A stretch of DNA of 64,000 bases from Salibaculum halophilum (GTDB lineage Bacteria > Pseudomonadota > Alphaproteobacteria > Rhodobacterales > Rhodobacteraceae), in the NCBI RefSeq assembly GCF_002094885.1, contig NZ_MSIT01000007.1:165141-229140 (forward strand), in the 5' to 3' direction. Below, one piece after another: positions 53,977-63,234 of this stretch. The first letter of the stretch is position 1; the number at the start of each line of letters is the position of its first letter. A program made the translations under genes and the position numbers. The notes beneath the pieces were generated by a model. It searched no databases. It worked only from the letters and a program-made list of their open reading frames with translations, and had not been told where the DNA came from.

Positions 53977-54246
53977 ATGGCGCGCCGCGAATTGGAGATC
54001 GTCAACATCAAGGGCCTGCACGCCCGGGCCTCGGCCAAGTTCGCCGAGACGGTCGAACAGTTCGATGCCCGGGCCGAGGTGACCAAGGACGGCCTGTCAG
54101 CGGCGGGCGACAGTATCATGGGGCTTTTGATGTTGGCAGCCTCAAAGGGAACCATTATTGAGGTCGAAACGACGGGCAGGCAGGACGAAGACCTTGCAGA
54201 GGCGCTTGCGGCGCTCGTGGCCGGCAAGTTCGGCGAGGGGGATTGA
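53977..54246 (+). CDS. ptsH: Phosphocarrier protein HPr
   Basis: An 89-residue HPr. His15 (IKGLHARASAKF) is the site phosphorylated by enzyme I. Ser46 (AAGDSIMGLLML) matches the site used by HPr kinase, and both kinase and HPr are present in this cluster. GGGGGAGGGG lies upstream of the ATG at 53977. Enzyme I (PtsP) is not in the window. Confidence 0.96.
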   Translation: MARRELEIVNIKGLHARASAKFAETVEQFDARAEVTKDGLSAAGDSIMGLLMLAASKGTIIEVETTGRQDEDLAEALAALVAGKFGEGD

Positions 54247-54282
54247 GCCCCGCCCGCATCTCGAACGAGGGGACACTCACGC

Positions 54283-55179
54283 TTGACGGAAACGTCGCCG
54301 AGAAACCTGCACGGGGCGCAGGGGCGCGGGCCTTCCAGGGTCTATGATCGGCGCAGCCTGACGTATTCCGACACGTTCGACAATCCGCTGCTGCGCCTCC
54401 TCATCAAGGCGATGGAGTGGGGCACCGGCAAGCTTGAGGTGATCCGCCGCGTCCGCCGCTTCGAGGCGCGCTCGATCCCCAAGGGCCAGGCCTTCTGGCC
54501 GGCGACGATGGATGTGATGGGGATCGACATCCTGACGCCGGCGCATCAGCTGGACCGCATTCCAACGTCAGGGCCGGTCATCCTGGTGGCCAACCATCCC
54601 CACGGGCTGATCGACGGCATGGTGCTGGCCGACGTGATCGGTCGGCGGCGCAACGATTACCGCATCCTGACGCGCTCGCTGCTGACCGGCCTCGATGAAA
54701 GCGCGGCCAGCTACATGATCCCGGTGCCCTTCCCGCACGAGTCCGACGCCCAGAAACGCATGATCGAGATGCGCGCGCGGGCGATGGATCACCTGGACAA
54801 GGACGGGCTGGTCGCCCTTTTCCCGTCGGGCGTGGTGGCCCAGGCCGAGACGATGTTCGGCCCCGTGATCGAGGCCGAGTGGAACGTTTTCACCGCCAAG
54901 ATGATCCGCCGCTCGGGGGCGACCGTCGTGCCCTGCTACTTTCCCGGGGCCAATTCGCGGGCCTACCAAGTGGCGGCGAACGTCTCGCCCATCCTGCGGC
55001 AGGGCCTGTTGATCCACGAGGTCGTCCACGCCTTCGACAAGCCGCAGGCGCCGGTCATCGGCAAGCCCATTCCACCGCAGATGGCCGCCGACAAGGGCCG
55101 GGACCCGCGCCGTTTCATGTCATGGCTGCGCGCGCAGACGATCGCGCTGGGCGAGGACCCGGACCGCGATCCGGGATGA
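54283..55179 (+). CDS. Lysophospholipid acyltransferase (LPLAT) family protein
   Basis: A 298-residue PlsC-like acyltransferase. The catalytic His-Asp block is NHPHGLIDG: His105 and Asp111 are separated by five residues, a variant I recall from the OlsA/hemolysin-like NHPxGxLDG group, in place of the usual HX4D. GLVALFPSGVVA is the FPEGT-like block and VPCYFPGANSR follows. The start is TTG at 54283, with GAGGGG upstream; no ATG or GTG fits. The likely role is phospholipid or aminolipid synthesis; the acceptor is unknown. Confidence 0.86.
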   Translation: MTETSPRNLHGAQGRGPSRVYDRRSLTYSDTFDNPLLRLLIKAMEWGTGKLEVIRRVRRFEARSIPKGQAFWPATMDVMGIDILTPAHQLDRIPTSGPVILVANHPHGLIDGMVLADVIGRRRNDYRILTRSLLTGLDESAASYMIPVPFPHESDAQKRMIEMRARAMDHLDKDGLVALFPSGVVAQAETMFGPVIEAEWNVFTAKMIRRSGATVVPCYFPGANSRAYQVAANVSPILRQGLLIHEVVHAFDKPQAPVIGKPIPPQMAADKGRDPRRFMSWLRAQTIALGEDPDRDPG

Positions 55180-55182
55180 GCC

Positions 55183-56058
55183 TCAGCGGGTCGGCACCGG
55201 CGTGTCCCCGCGATAGTCGTAGAACCCGCGCTGCGTCTTGCGGCCCAGCCACCCGGCTTCGACGTATTTCGTCAGCAAGGGGCAGGGGCGGTACTTGGTA
55301 TCGGCCAGCCCGTCGTGCAGCACGTTCATGATCGCAAGGCAGGTGTCGAGGCCGATGAAATCGGCCAGTTCCAGCGGGCCCATGGGGTGATTGGCCCCCA
55401 GCTTGAGCGAGGTGTCTATGGAGCCGACGCTGCCGACGCCCTCGTAGAGGGCGTAGACGGCCTCGTTGATCATGGGCATCAGGATGCGGTTGACGATGAA
55501 GGCCGGGAAATCCTCGGCCGTCGCGGCGGTCTTGCCCAGGCGTTCGACCACCTCGTAGCAGGCATCGAAGGTCTCCTTGCCGGTCGCGATCCCGCGGATC
55601 AGTTCGACCAGCTGCATCACCGGCACGGGGTTCATGAAATGAAAGCCCATGAACTGTTCCGGCCGGTCGGTGCGGCTGGCCAGCCGGGTGATCGAGATCG
55701 ACGAGGTGTTCGAGGTCAGGATCGTCTCGGGCTTGAGATGCGGCAGGAGCGAGTCGAAAATCTCCTGCTTGATCGTCTCGCGCTCGGTCGCGGCCTCGAT
55801 GATCAGGTCGGTGGGGCCGAGGTCGGTCAGCGTCGTGGTGGTGCCGATGCGGGCCATGGCCTCGGTCTTTTCGGCCTCGGAGATGCGCGCGCGGCTGACC
55901 TGCCGGTCGAGGTTGCGCGCGATCGTCGCCATTGCGGTGTCGATGGCGTCCTGATGGATGTCGTTCAGCAGCACCTCATAGCCGGCTGCCGCGCAGACAT
56001 GGGCGATACCGTTGCCCATCTGTCCGGCCCCGACGACGCCAATCCGTTCAATAGCCAT
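55183..56058 (-). CDS. 3-hydroxybutyryl-CoA dehydrogenase
   Basis: An NAD(P)-dependent 3-hydroxyacyl-CoA dehydrogenase of 291 residues. The Rossmann motif is GVVGAGQMGNGIAHVCA; SNTSSISITRLAS and the catalytic His region FMGFHFMNPVPVM follow. The C-terminal domain has VNRILMPMINEAVYAL and GANHPMGPLELADFIGLD. It fits PHB/butyrate metabolism and the ethylmalonyl-CoA route. It is transcribed convergently with the LPLAT gene, 3 bp apart. Confidence 0.95.
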   Translation of the reverse strand: MAIERIGVVGAGQMGNGIAHVCAAAGYEVLLNDIHQDAIDTAMATIARNLDRQVSRARISEAEKTEAMARIGTTTTLTDLGPTDLIIEAATERETIKQEIFDSLLPHLKPETILTSNTSSISITRLASRTDRPEQFMGFHFMNPVPVMQLVELIRGIATGKETFDACYEVVERLGKTAATAEDFPAFIVNRILMPMINEAVYALYEGVGSVGSIDTSLKLGANHPMGPLELADFIGLDTCLAIMNVLHDGLADTKYRPCPLLTKYVEAGWLGRKTQRGFYDYRGDTPVPTR

Positions 56059-56239
56059 GCGTGCGATCCTCGGTGAGTGTTTCAGTCGACACCCTATGCG
56101 CCGTTCTGGCCCGGCTCAAGGTGCCGCATCGCAGAAAGCCGGGTGGGCTCGGATCGAGTCGAATTTGCGCCTTAAGCTTCCGGAAAGGGAATCGGCTGAA
56201 ATTCGGCCCCGGTGAGACGAAAAATTGGTGGTGGGACAC

Positions 56240-56998
56240 ATGACACTTCACATGAGACACGCGCCCAGTGCGCGCATGACGACCTGCAGCTATGGCCTTT
56301 CGCGGTTGCAGTTCCGGGGGCCCCGGCGGCCCACCGACGGCGGATACGTGGCCTGCCCCGGGGGCAGCGAGACCTTTGGGCGCGACGTGGCGCAGCCCTT
56401 TCCGGACCTTCTGGAACAGGAGACCGGCATGGTCTGCCTCAACCTCGGCCAGCACTTGGCGGGGCCGGACCTTTTCCTGCGGGATGCGGCGCTGCGGGCG
56501 CTCGTTCACGATGCTGCGGCCGTGGTGATCCAGGTCATGGGGGCGGCCAATCTAAGCAACCGGTTCTACAAGGTGCATCCGCGCCGCAACGACCGGTTCA
56601 TCGCGCCGCGCGCGCCGTTGCGCAGGCTCTACCCGGAGGTCGATTTCACCGAGATCGCCTTTACCGGCCACCTCATGGCCAAGCTGGCCGAAACGGACGG
56701 GACGCGCCTGACCGAGGTCCAGCAGGAGTTGCGCGGATGTTGGGTGCGGCGGATGCGCGAACTGGTCGGCCTGGCCAACGTCCCGGTGCACCTGTTGTGG
56801 TTCGCCCCGCGCCACCCCGAGGATCCGGCCGGCGCGGCGATGGATCCATGCCTTGTAACACCGGGGATGTTGGATGCGGTGGGGACGCGGCTCACCAAGG
56901 TGGTTTACGACAGCAACACCGGTCAGCGGCCAAACGCGCCCGGTATCGAGGATCACCGCCGAGCGGCGGCCGCGCTCGGCCTTGCCATGGGCGCGTGA
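56240..56998 (+). CDS. Uncharacterised protein, DUF6473-like
   Basis: A 252-residue protein with blocks [73 protein letters not shown] and [11 protein letters not shown]. From memory this is the Rhodobacterales family called DUF6473; I could not check. The G-x-S-E-T-F-G followed by N-x-G spacing recalls SGNH hydrolases, but no full catalytic set is proven. ATG at 56240 is used; TTG and GTG codons lie just upstream. Ends at a terminator shared with etfA. Confidence 0.82.
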   Translation: MTLHMRHAPSARMTTCSYGLSRLQFRGPRRPTDGGYVACPGGSETFGRDVAQPFPDLLEQETGMVCLNLGQHLAGPDLFLRDAALRALVHDAAAVVIQVMGAANLSNRFYKVHPRRNDRFIAPRAPLRRLYPEVDFTEIAFTGHLMAKLAETDGTRLTEVQQELRGCWVRRMRELVGLANVPVHLLWFAPRHPEDPAGAAMDPCLVTPGMLDAVGTRLTKVVYDSNTGQRPNAPGIEDHRRAAAALGLAMGA

Positions 56999-57005
56999 CG
57001 AACGG

Positions 57006-57032
57006 AAAGGCCCACCACTTTGGCGGGCCTTT
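57006..57032. terminator. Bidirectional intrinsic terminator
   Basis: AAAGGCCC (57006-57013) pairs with GGGCCTTT (57025-57032), with two further inner C-G pairs and a five-base loop. The A-run and T-run at the ends make it a terminator in both directions, between the DUF6473-like gene and convergent etfA. Confidence 0.8.
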
Positions 57033-57052
57033 GCTGTTGCGGCGGGCGCGGA

Positions 57053-57982
57053 TCAGGCCAGCTTTTCGCTGAGCTCGGGCAGCGCCTCGAAGAGGTCGGC
57101 CACGAGCCCGTAATCGGCAACCTGAAAGATCGGCGCTTCCTCGTCCTTGTTGATGGCGACGATGACCTTGGAGTCCTTCATGCCGGCCAGGTGCTGGATC
57201 GCGCCCGAGATGCCGACGGCGATGTAGAGCTCGGGGGCGACGACCTTGCCGGTCTGGCCGACCTGCCAGTCGTTCGGCGCGAAGCCCGAGTCCACGGCCG
57301 CGCGCGACGCGCCCACGGCGGCGCCCAGCTTGTCGGCCAGGCCCTCGATCAGGGCGAAATCGTCTTCGGAACCGACGCCGCGGCCGCCGGAGACGACGAC
57401 ACCGGCCGAGGTCAGGTCGGGGCGGTCGGTCTCGGCGACCTTGTCCTCGACCCATTCCGACAGGCCTTCGGCGGCGGGAACCGCAACGGTCTCGACCGGG
57501 GCCGACCCGCCCGCGCCGGCAGCATCGAAGGTCGAGGTGCGGAAGGTCACCACCTTCTTGGCGTCGGCGGATTTCACCGTCTGGACCGCGTTGCCCGCGT
57601 AGATCGGACGCTCGAAGGTGTCGGCGTCGACCACCGCCGAGACATCCGAGATAACCATCACGTCCAGCAGTGCGGCGACCCGCGGCATGACGTTCTTGGC
57701 GTCCGTGGTCGCCGGGGCGGTGATGTGGTCATAGTCATCGGCCAGCGACACGATCAGCGCGGCCGTGCTCTCGGCGAGGCGGTGCCCGAGGCTGTCGTCC
57801 TCGGCAACCAGCACCCTGGCAACGCCGTCGATTCCTGCGGCGGCCTCGCCGGCGGCGGCGGCGGAACTGCCCGCGCAGAGCACGGTCACATCGCCCAGTT
57901 GGCGGGCCGCGGTCACCGCCTTGGCGGTGGCGTCCATCGAGAGTTCGCCGTCGTTGACTTCGGCAAGCAGAAGAACCGCCAT
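57053..57982 (-). CDS. etfA: Electron transfer flavoprotein subunit alpha
   Basis: With EtfB it accepts electrons from acyl-CoA dehydrogenases and passes them to ETF-ubiquinone oxidoreductase. 309 residues. N-terminal [11 protein letters not shown]; the C-terminal FAD domain has [58 protein letters not shown] and [20 protein letters not shown] (in part). The ATG overlaps the etfB stop (TGATG). In this window it could serve the acyl-CoA dehydrogenase at 45187. Confidence 0.97.
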   Translation of the reverse strand: MAVLLLAEVNDGELSMDATAKAVTAARQLGDVTVLCAGSSAAAAGEAAAGIDGVARVLVAEDDSLGHRLAESTAALIVSLADDYDHITAPATTDAKNVMPRVAALLDVMVISDVSAVVDADTFERPIYAGNAVQTVKSADAKKVVTFRTSTFDAAGAGGSAPVETVAVPAAEGLSEWVEDKVAETDRPDLTSAGVVVSGGRGVGSEDDFALIEGLADKLGAAVGASRAAVDSGFAPNDWQVGQTGKVVAPELYIAVGISGAIQHLAGMKDSKVIVAINKDEEAPIFQVADYGLVADLFEALPELSEKLA

Positions 57983-58740
57983 CACACGACCCCCTTTTCC
58001 TTGAGTTTCTCGACCAGCTCGTCGACCGAGCCGACCATTTCGCCGGCCTGACGAGCCTCGGGTTCGGCGGTCGCGACGACCGACAGGCGCGGGGTCATGT
58101 CGACGCCGTAATCCTCGGCGGTCTTTTCCTCGAGCGGCTTCTTCTTGGCCTTCATGATGTTGGGCAGCGAAGCATAGCGCGGCTCGTTCAGGCGCAGATC
58201 CACGGTGACGATGGCCGGCATCCTGACCTTGATGGTCTGCAGCCCGCCGTCGACCTCGCGGGTGACGACCGCATTGTCGCCGTCCACGTCCAGCGCACTG
58301 GCGAAGGTGCCCTGCGACCAGCCCAGCAACGCCGAGAGCATCTGGCCGGTGGCGTTCATGTCGTTGTCGATGGCCTGCTTGCCCGCGATGACGAGGCCGG
58401 GCTCTTCCTCTTTCACGACCGCGGCGAGGATTTTGGCAACCGACAGCGGCTCGATGTCCTGGTGGACGTCGTCGGCGGCGACCACGAGGATCGCCCGGTC
58501 GGCGCCCATGGCCAGCGCGGTACGCAGGGTTTCCTGGGCCTGTTTCACGCCGATGGAGACGGCGACGACCTCGTCGGCCTTGCCGGCTTCCTTGAGGCGA
58601 ATGGCCTCTTCGACGGCTATCTCGTCGAAGGGATTCATCGACATCTTGACGTTGGCGAGATCGACACCGGAGCCGTCCGCCTTGACGCGGACCTTCACGT
58701 TGTAATCGATCACGCGTTTGACGGGCACGAGCACCTTCAT
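57982..58740 (-). CDS. etfB: Electron transfer flavoprotein subunit beta
   Basis: The AMP-binding partner of EtfA. 252 residues, with [18 protein letters not shown] at the start, [25 protein letters not shown] and [20 protein letters not shown]. The recognition loop region [15 protein letters not shown] is present. First gene of the etfBA operon. Upstream lies a TTAGCGC heptamer (58825) like those near pckA. Confidence 0.97.
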   Translation of the reverse strand: MKVLVPVKRVIDYNVKVRVKADGSGVDLANVKMSMNPFDEIAVEEAIRLKEAGKADEVVAVSIGVKQAQETLRTALAMGADRAILVVAADDVHQDIEPLSVAKILAAVVKEEEPGLVIAGKQAIDNDMNATGQMLSALLGWSQGTFASALDVDGDNAVVTREVDGGLQTIKVRMPAIVTVDLRLNEPRYASLPNIMKAKKKPLEEKTAEDYGVDMTPRLSVVATAEPEARQAGEMVGSVDELVEKLKEKGVV

Positions 58741-58878
58741 CAGCGTAATACTCCCAATGGATTCCTGTTCTCGCCTCCGTAGGTAGCGCGGGCTAGGCGG
58801 CAGCAACAGTGCAAAATCGTCACGTTAGCGCCAACCGACGTCGCGTTTGCGCACGCGAAGGGCCGTCGTGCGCCGCTC

Positions 58879-58903
58879 GTTGCCGCCCGTACCGGGCGGC
58901 AAC
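58879..58903 (-). terminator. Strong hairpin downstream of the PduO gene
   Basis: An 11-bp perfect stem, GTTGCCGCCCG (58879-58889) with CGGGCGGCAAC (58893-58903), has a TAC loop. It lies 29 bp past the stop of the cobalamin adenosyltransferase gene and upstream of etfB. No U-tract is seen, so the terminator role is inferred from position. Confidence 0.5.
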
Positions 58904-58931
58904 ATCGCCCCGCCCGCCGTCCCGGGGCCGA

Positions 58932-59507
58932 TCAGCGGTTGGCGCCGGGTTTCCACAGAACGTCGGCCTGCCCGTTGTCGTTGGCGACGCGGGCGGCGAC
59001 GAAGAACCAGTCGCTGAGCCGGTTGAGGTATTTCACCGCCGCCGGGTTGACGGTTTCCATGGTGGCCAGTTCCACCGAAAGCCGCTCGGCCCGGCGCGAC
59101 ACCGTCCGGCAGACGTGCAGATGCGCGGCCAGCGGCGAGCCGCCGGGCAGGATGAAGCTGCGCAGGGGCTCCAGCGCGACGTTCATCTCGTCGATCTCGG
59201 ACTCCAGCCGCGCGACCTGGCTGTCGGCCACGCGCAGGGGCGGAAACTCGGCTTTGTCGTCGTTTTCCATGTCCGGGCGGCAAAGGTCGGCGCCGAGGTC
59301 GAAGAGATCATTCTGGATCAGCGTGAGCCGGGCGTCGAGTTCGCCCTCGGCGTGCAGCCGGGCCAGGCCGACGGCCGCGTTGGCCTCGTCTACCGTGCCG
59401 TAGGCGGTCACGCGCAGGCCGTGCTTGGCCACCCGCGCCCCGTTGCCCAAGGCGGTTTCCCCGGCGTCGCCGGTCTTGGTGTAGATCTTGTTGAGGACGA
59501 CCATCAT
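58932..59507 (-). CDS. Cob(I)yrinic acid a,c-diamide adenosyltransferase, PduO type
   Basis: Transfers the adenosyl group of ATP to cob(I)alamin, making coenzyme B12. 191 residues. The ATP-binding N-terminus is KIYTKTGDAGETAL; YGTVDEANAAVG, FILPGGSPLAAHLHVCRTVSRRAER (in part) and the C-terminal NRLSDWFFVAARVAN complete the PduO set. The ATG overlaps the stop of the twin-TM gene (ATGA). Adenosylcobalamin serves the mutases of the ethylmalonyl-CoA pathway, which fits mcd at 45 kb. Confidence 0.95.
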   Translation of the reverse strand: MMVVLNKIYTKTGDAGETALGNGARVAKHGLRVTAYGTVDEANAAVGLARLHAEGELDARLTLIQNDLFDLGADLCRPDMENDDKAEFPPLRVADSQVARLESEIDEMNVALEPLRSFILPGGSPLAAHLHVCRTVSRRAERLSVELATMETVNPAAVKYLNRLSDWFFVAARVANDNGQADVLWKPGANR

Positions 59508-59704
59508 TCCGCTCCGTTCAGCAAGAGCGCTCCGGCGACGATGATGATCACCGCCACCAGCTGCGCCAGGATGCGCATCTGCATCACCTTGTTGGATTTC
59601 TTGGGATCGGCCCCGGTGCCGAACATCGAGACGCCGCGGATCAGGATCGCCGCCACGACCAGACAAGCGATGACAATCGCGATTATGAGGGGTTGGGCGG
59701 TCAT
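59504..59704 (-). CDS. HIG1-like twin transmembrane protein
   Basis: A 66-residue protein with two hydrophobic helices (about 5-24 and 45-63) joined by a short basic loop (GTGADPKKSNKVMQMRIL). This is the layout of bacterial HIG1-domain proteins, which in some species associate with cytochrome oxidase. It is coupled by ATGA to the PduO gene. The start at 59704 (MTAQPLI) is the shortest that keeps the first helix. Function here is not known. Confidence 0.85.
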   Translation of the reverse strand: MTAQPLIIAIVIACLVVAAILIRGVSMFGTGADPKKSNKVMQMRILAQLVAVIIIVAGALLLNGAE

Positions 59705-59765
59705 GTCGGGGCCTTTCGTTGGTAGTTCCGCCGGACTTAGCAGGTGTGGCGGCAAAGGAAAGGGG

Positions 59766-60599
59766 TCAGCCCCTGGCGATGATCCTGTCCAGGGCGCGGG
59801 TGGTCAGCACGCGGCGCGCCAGGGCCATGAGATGCGTCGGCGTGGTGACGCGGTAGCGCGGGCGCGGGCGGGGCGCTTCCAGCGCGCGGATCAGTTTGCG
59901 CGTGACGGCGGCGGGCGGCAACTCGAAGGTGTCGGGCCTGTCCTTGTCCCGGTAAAGGCGTTTTAGCAGGCTGGCCTCGTATTGCGCCTTGCGCGCCGAT
60001 CCTTGCCAGTCGATCCAGGTCTCGAAGGGCTGGCGGGAGTTTTCGCGGATGCGGCTGGTGATCGGGCCGGGTTCGATCAGGACGACATCGATGCCGGTTT
60101 CGGCCATTTCCAGGCGCAGGACGTCCGAGAGCCCCTCCATCGCGTATTTCGTGGAGACATAGGCGCCGCGCCATTTCATCGGCACGAAACCCAGCACCGA
60201 CGAGCAGTTGATGATCCGTCCGTGCCTCTGGGCGCGCATCACCGGGATCACCGCGCGAGTCAGGTCGTGGACGCCGAATAGATTGGTCTCGAAGATGGCG
60301 CGCAGGGCCTCGCGGGGCACGTCCTCGACCGCGCCGGGGATGGCAAAGGCCCCGTTGTTGAACACCGCGTCCAGCGTGCCGCCCGTGGCCTCCAGCACCT
60401 GAGCGAGCGCGGTGCGGATCGTGTCCGGGGCGTCGTAGTCGAGCCGCGGGCTGCGCAGGCCTTCGGCGCGCAGCCTCTCGCAGTCGGCCTCGGCCCGGCA
60501 ACTGGCAAAGACCTGCCAGCCCCGCGCGTGTAGGGTGCGGGCGGCATCGGCCCCGATGCCCGAGGAACACCCGGTGATGAGGATCGAGCGGCGCGTCAT
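59766..60599 (-). CDS. SDR-family NAD(P)-dependent oxidoreductase
   Basis: A 277-residue classical short-chain dehydrogenase. The cofactor motif is TGCSSGIG (residues 9-16), NNGAF replaces the common NNAG, and the catalytic Ser is in NCSSVLG with the Tyr-Lys pair in AYVSTKYA. IEPGPITSRI follows. Substrate unknown. A short GGGG-CTGA-CCCC hairpin with TTTCCTTT on the minus strand overlaps its stop and may end transcription. Divergent from parC by 105 bp. Confidence 0.91.
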   Translation of the reverse strand: MTRRSILITGCSSGIGADAARTLHARGWQVFASCRAEADCERLRAEGLRSPRLDYDAPDTIRTALAQVLEATGGTLDAVFNNGAFAIPGAVEDVPREALRAIFETNLFGVHDLTRAVIPVMRAQRHGRIINCSSVLGFVPMKWRGAYVSTKYAMEGLSDVLRLEMAETGIDVVLIEPGPITSRIRENSRQPFETWIDWQGSARKAQYEASLLKRLYRDKDRPDTFELPPAAVTRKLIRALEAPRPRPRYRVTTPTHLMALARRVLTTRALDRIIARG

Positions 60600-60704
60600 G
60601 CGCGCGCTTGTGTCGCCAAACCGGGCGCGAGGCAAGGGCCGGGGCCGGAGCACGCGGCGGAATTGGCGATTTACGCGGGCGGTGCGCTTGGCTAAACGGC
60701 CTCC

Positions 60705-63158
60705 ATGTCCGACGAGACGACCGACCCCGACAGCGACCCGATGAACCTGGCCGAGCCACTGCGCCGCGCCATAGGCGAGCGCTATCTGACCTATGCCCTG
60801 TCGACCATCATGCACCGGGCGCTGCCCGATGCGCGCGACGGGCTCAAGCCCGTGCATCGGCGCATCCTCTTCGCCATGCGCGAATTGCGGCTGTCCGCGA
60901 CGGGGGGTTATCGCAAGTCCGCCAAGATCAGCGGCGACGTGATGGGCAACTACCACCCGCACGGCGATGCGGCGATCTATGACGCCATGGCGCGGCTGGC
61001 GCAGGATTTCAACGTGCGCTACCCGCTGGTCGACGGGCAGGGCAACTTCGGCAACGTCGACGGCGACAACCCCGCGGCCAGCCGCTATACCGAAGCGCGC
61101 ATGACGCGCGCGGCCGAGGCGCTGCTGGAGGGGCTGTCGGAGAACGCGGTCGATTTCCGGGAAAACTACGACGGCACCCTGCGCGAGCCGGTGGTGCTGC
61201 CGGCGGCCTTTCCCAACCTTCTGGCCAACGGGGCCAGTGGCATCGCCGTGGGTATGGCCACGAACATCCCGCCGCACAACCTCGACGAGGTAATCGCGGC
61301 CTGCCTGCACCTGATCAAGTCGCCCGAGGCGCGCGACGACACGCTGCTCAACTATATCAAGGGTCCGGACTTTCCCGGCGGCGGCGTGATCGTCGAGCCG
61401 CCCGAGAGCATGGCCGAGACCTATCGCACCGGCAAGGGCGGGTTCCGCCTGCGCGCCCGCTGGGAGGTCGAGGACCTGGGCCGCGGCCAGTGGCAGATCG
61501 TCGTCACAGAAATCCCCTACCAGGTCCAGAAATCCAGGCTGATCGAGAAGCTGGCCGAACTGATCCAGACGAAAAAGGTCCCGATCCTGGCCGATGTGCG
61601 CGATGAAAGCGCCGACGACATCCGCATCGTGCTGGAGCCGCGCTCGAAGAACGTGCAGGCGGATGTGCTGATGAAGACGCTGTTCCGCCTGTCCGACCTG
61701 GAGACGCGGTTCAGCCTGAACATGAACGTGCTGGTCGATGGCGTCACGCCGAAGGTCTGCAGCCTGCGCGAGGTGCTGCGCGCCTTTCTCGATCACCGGC
61801 GCGCGGTGCTGTTGCGCCGCAGCCAGTACCGGCTGGACAGGATCGACAACCGGCTGGAGGTTCTGGCCGGGCTGATCACGGCCTTCGTCAACCTCGACCG
61901 GGTGATCGACATCATCCGCTATGACGACGATCCCAAGGCGGCCCTGATGTACGAGGACTGGAGCCACCCGCACCAGGCGGGGCTGCGCCGTGCCACCTCG
62001 GAGGCTGATTACCTGTCCCCCTTGGCCGGGGTGGACACGGAGAGCCTGACGCTGGTGGCGGATGAGAGCGCCATCGCCCCCGGGCTGGAGGCGGGCGAGG
62101 GCGAGCGCAAGGTCCCCTCCAGCTATGCCGGGCGCGAGAACGGCCTGTCCGACGTCCAGGCCGAGGCGATCCTGAACATGCGCCTGCGCAGCCTGCGCCG
62201 GCTCGAGGAAGTGGCCCTGATCCGCGAACGCGACGCGCTGATGGTCGAGCGCGCCGGGATCGAGGACCTGCTGGAGGACGAGGGCCTGCAATGGGCGCGC
62301 ATCGCCGAGGAGTTGCGCGCGGTGCGCAAGGATTTCGGCGCGCGGGCCGAGGGCGGCGCGCGGCGCACCGGATTCGCCGAGGCCGGCACCGTCGAGGAGG
62401 TCCCGCTGGAGGCCATGATCGACCGCGAGCCGATCACCGTGGTTTGTTCGCAGCGGGGCTGGATCCGGGCCCTGTCGGGCCATATCGACCTGGCCCGCGA
62501 GCTCAAGTTCAAGGATGGCGACGGGCCGCGCTTCATCTTCCATGCCGAGACGACCGACCGCTTGCTGATCTTCGGCAGCAACGGGCGGTTCTACACGCTG
62601 TCGGCGGCGAACCTGCCCGGCGGGCGCGGCATGGGCGAGCCTCTGCGCCTCATGGTCGATCTGCCCAATGATTGCGATATCGTGGATCTGTTCGTGCATC
62701 GGGCCGGGGAAAAGCTGCTGGTCGCGTCCAGCGCCGGGGACGGCTTCCTCGTGCCCGAGGCGGATGTCGTGGCGCAAACGCGCGCGGGCAAGCAGGTGCT
62801 CAACGTCAAGGGCGATGCAGTGGCCCGCGCCGTGCGCCGGGTGGCGGGCGATCACGTCGCTGTCGTGTCCGAGAACCGCAAGTTCCTGGTGTTCCCGTTG
62901 GCCGAGGTGCCGGAAATGGGCCGCGGCAAGGGGGTGCGCTTGCAGAAATACCAGCGCGCGCGCGGGCGGCAGGGCACGCTGGAACTGGACGGCGGCCTGG
63001 CCGATATCACCACCTTTGCCTGGGCCGAGGGGCTGAGCTGGGCAATGGGCAACGGCAATACCCGCACCGAGCGCGACCTCGGGCCCTGGCTGGGCAAGCG
63101 CGCCGGCGTCGGCAAGCAACCGCCGCATGGGTTCCCGCGGGACAATCGGTTCACGTGA
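60705..63158 (+). CDS. parC: DNA topoisomerase IV subunit A
   Basis: Decatenates daughter chromosomes with ParE. 817 residues. The winged-helix core has [13 protein letters not shown] and [20 protein letters not shown]; catalytic Tyr128 is in [10 protein letters not shown]. The GyrA/ParC tower and coiled coil follow. The C-terminal domain is a degenerate beta-pinwheel, without a GyrA box, which points to ParC rather than GyrA. At the quinolone-contact positions (E. coli Ser80, Glu84) it has Ala89 and Asp93. Confidence 0.95.
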   Translation: MSDETTDPDSDPMNLAEPLRRAIGERYLTYALSTIMHRALPDARDGLKPVHRRILFAMRELRLSATGGYRKSAKISGDVMGNYHPHGDAAIYDAMARLAQDFNVRYPLVDGQGNFGNVDGDNPAASRYTEARMTRAAEALLEGLSENAVDFRENYDGTLREPVVLPAAFPNLLANGASGIAVGMATNIPPHNLDEVIAACLHLIKSPEARDDTLLNYIKGPDFPGGGVIVEPPESMAETYRTGKGGFRLRARWEVEDLGRGQWQIVVTEIPYQVQKSRLIEKLAELIQTKKVPILADVRDESADDIRIVLEPRSKNVQADVLMKTLFRLSDLETRFSLNMNVLVDGVTPKVCSLREVLRAFLDHRRAVLLRRSQYRLDRIDNRLEVLAGLITAFVNLDRVIDIIRYDDDPKAALMYEDWSHPHQAGLRRATSEADYLSPLAGVDTESLTLVADESAIAPGLEAGEGERKVPSSYAGRENGLSDVQAEAILNMRLRSLRRLEEVALIRERDALMVERAGIEDLLEDEGLQWARIAEELRAVRKDFGARAEGGARRTGFAEAGTVEEVPLEAMIDREPITVVCSQRGWIRALSGHIDLARELKFKDGDGPRFIFHAETTDRLLIFGSNGRFYTLSAANLPGGRGMGEPLRLMVDLPNDCDIVDLFVHRAGEKLLVASSAGDGFLVPEADVVAQTRAGKQVLNVKGDAVARAVRRVAGDHVAVVSENRKFLVFPLAEVPEMGRGKGVRLQKYQRARGRQGTLELDGGLADITTFAWAEGLSWAMGNGNTRTERDLGPWLGKRAGVGKQPPHGFPRDNRFT

Positions 63159-63234
63159 TGCCGCCCCGCGCCGATTGCGCGGGCGGCGCCACTCGGCTAA
63201 TCCTTGATGGCGTTGGACGCGAGGGGGATGATCC

